A stretch of DNA of 5,898 bases from Planctomycetota bacterium (lineage in GTDB: Bacteria > Planctomycetota > Phycisphaerae > UBA1845). A program made the translations under genes and the position numbers. Positions within the stretch are counted from its first letter, which is position 1. Each line of letters opens with the position of its first letter. Below are positions 5,870 through 5,898 of the stretch, piece by piece. Under the pieces are notes generated by a model. It made no database searches. It saw nothing but the letters and a program-made list of their open reading frames with translations, and was not told the DNA's origin. Location: the NCBI GenBank assembly GCA_024278775.1, contig JAJRSP010000177.1:1-5898 (forward strand), given 5' to 3'.

Positions 5870-5898
5870 AAAAATCACCCATGATGCGCCCGCTACAA

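Overview
The window looks like chromosomal DNA from a planctomycete (Planctomycetota, possibly a Phycisphaerae-like lineage). This rests on sequence style only: two neighbouring exported proteins end in dockerin-like Ca-binding tails of the kind abundant in planctomycete secretomes, one with a Cys/Gly-Pro-Gly insert between its EF-hand-like loops. One also has a HYR-like, Cys-rich beta-sandwich region and the other an Ig-like plus dockerin tail behind a subtilase. GC content is moderately high by eye, and there are Gram-negative-type signal peptides and an outer-membrane barrel. No rRNA, tRNA or other taxonomic marker is present, so the assignment is an inference.

Layout. (1) 2-1372, plus strand: the 3' part of a large secreted Cys-rich protein with PKD-like, HYR-like and dockerin-like regions. 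Its reading frame is open to the left edge, so the start lies outside the window. (2) 1373-1776: a 404-nt non-coding gap with several GC-rich inverted repeats, two of them mutually exclusive and one touching the Shine-Dalgarno of the next gene. (3) 1777-3828, plus strand: a complete secreted subtilisin-family (S8) serine protease with signal peptide, prodomain, full catalytic set, Ig-like domain and dockerin-like tail. (4) 3829-3992: a short gap between convergent genes. (5) 3993-4802, minus strand: an orphan formyltransferase-fold enzyme. (6) 4803-4957: a gap holding a strong intrinsic terminator for the next minus-strand gene. (7) 4958-5803, minus strand: an exported outer-membrane beta-barrel protein. 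(8) 5804-5898: its leader region.

How the genes relate. The first two are both exported and share the same kind of C-terminal tail, so they may be handled by the same surface-attachment or sorting route; no cohesin or sorting machinery is visible here. The formyltransferase and the barrel protein share a strand, but the terminator between them argues against one operon. Nothing in the window amounts to a clearly new defence, mobile or biosynthetic system. The points most worth a second look are the paired dockerin-tailed secreted proteins, the Cys-rich insert in the protease, the formyltransferase of unknown substrate and the structured leader of the protease gene.
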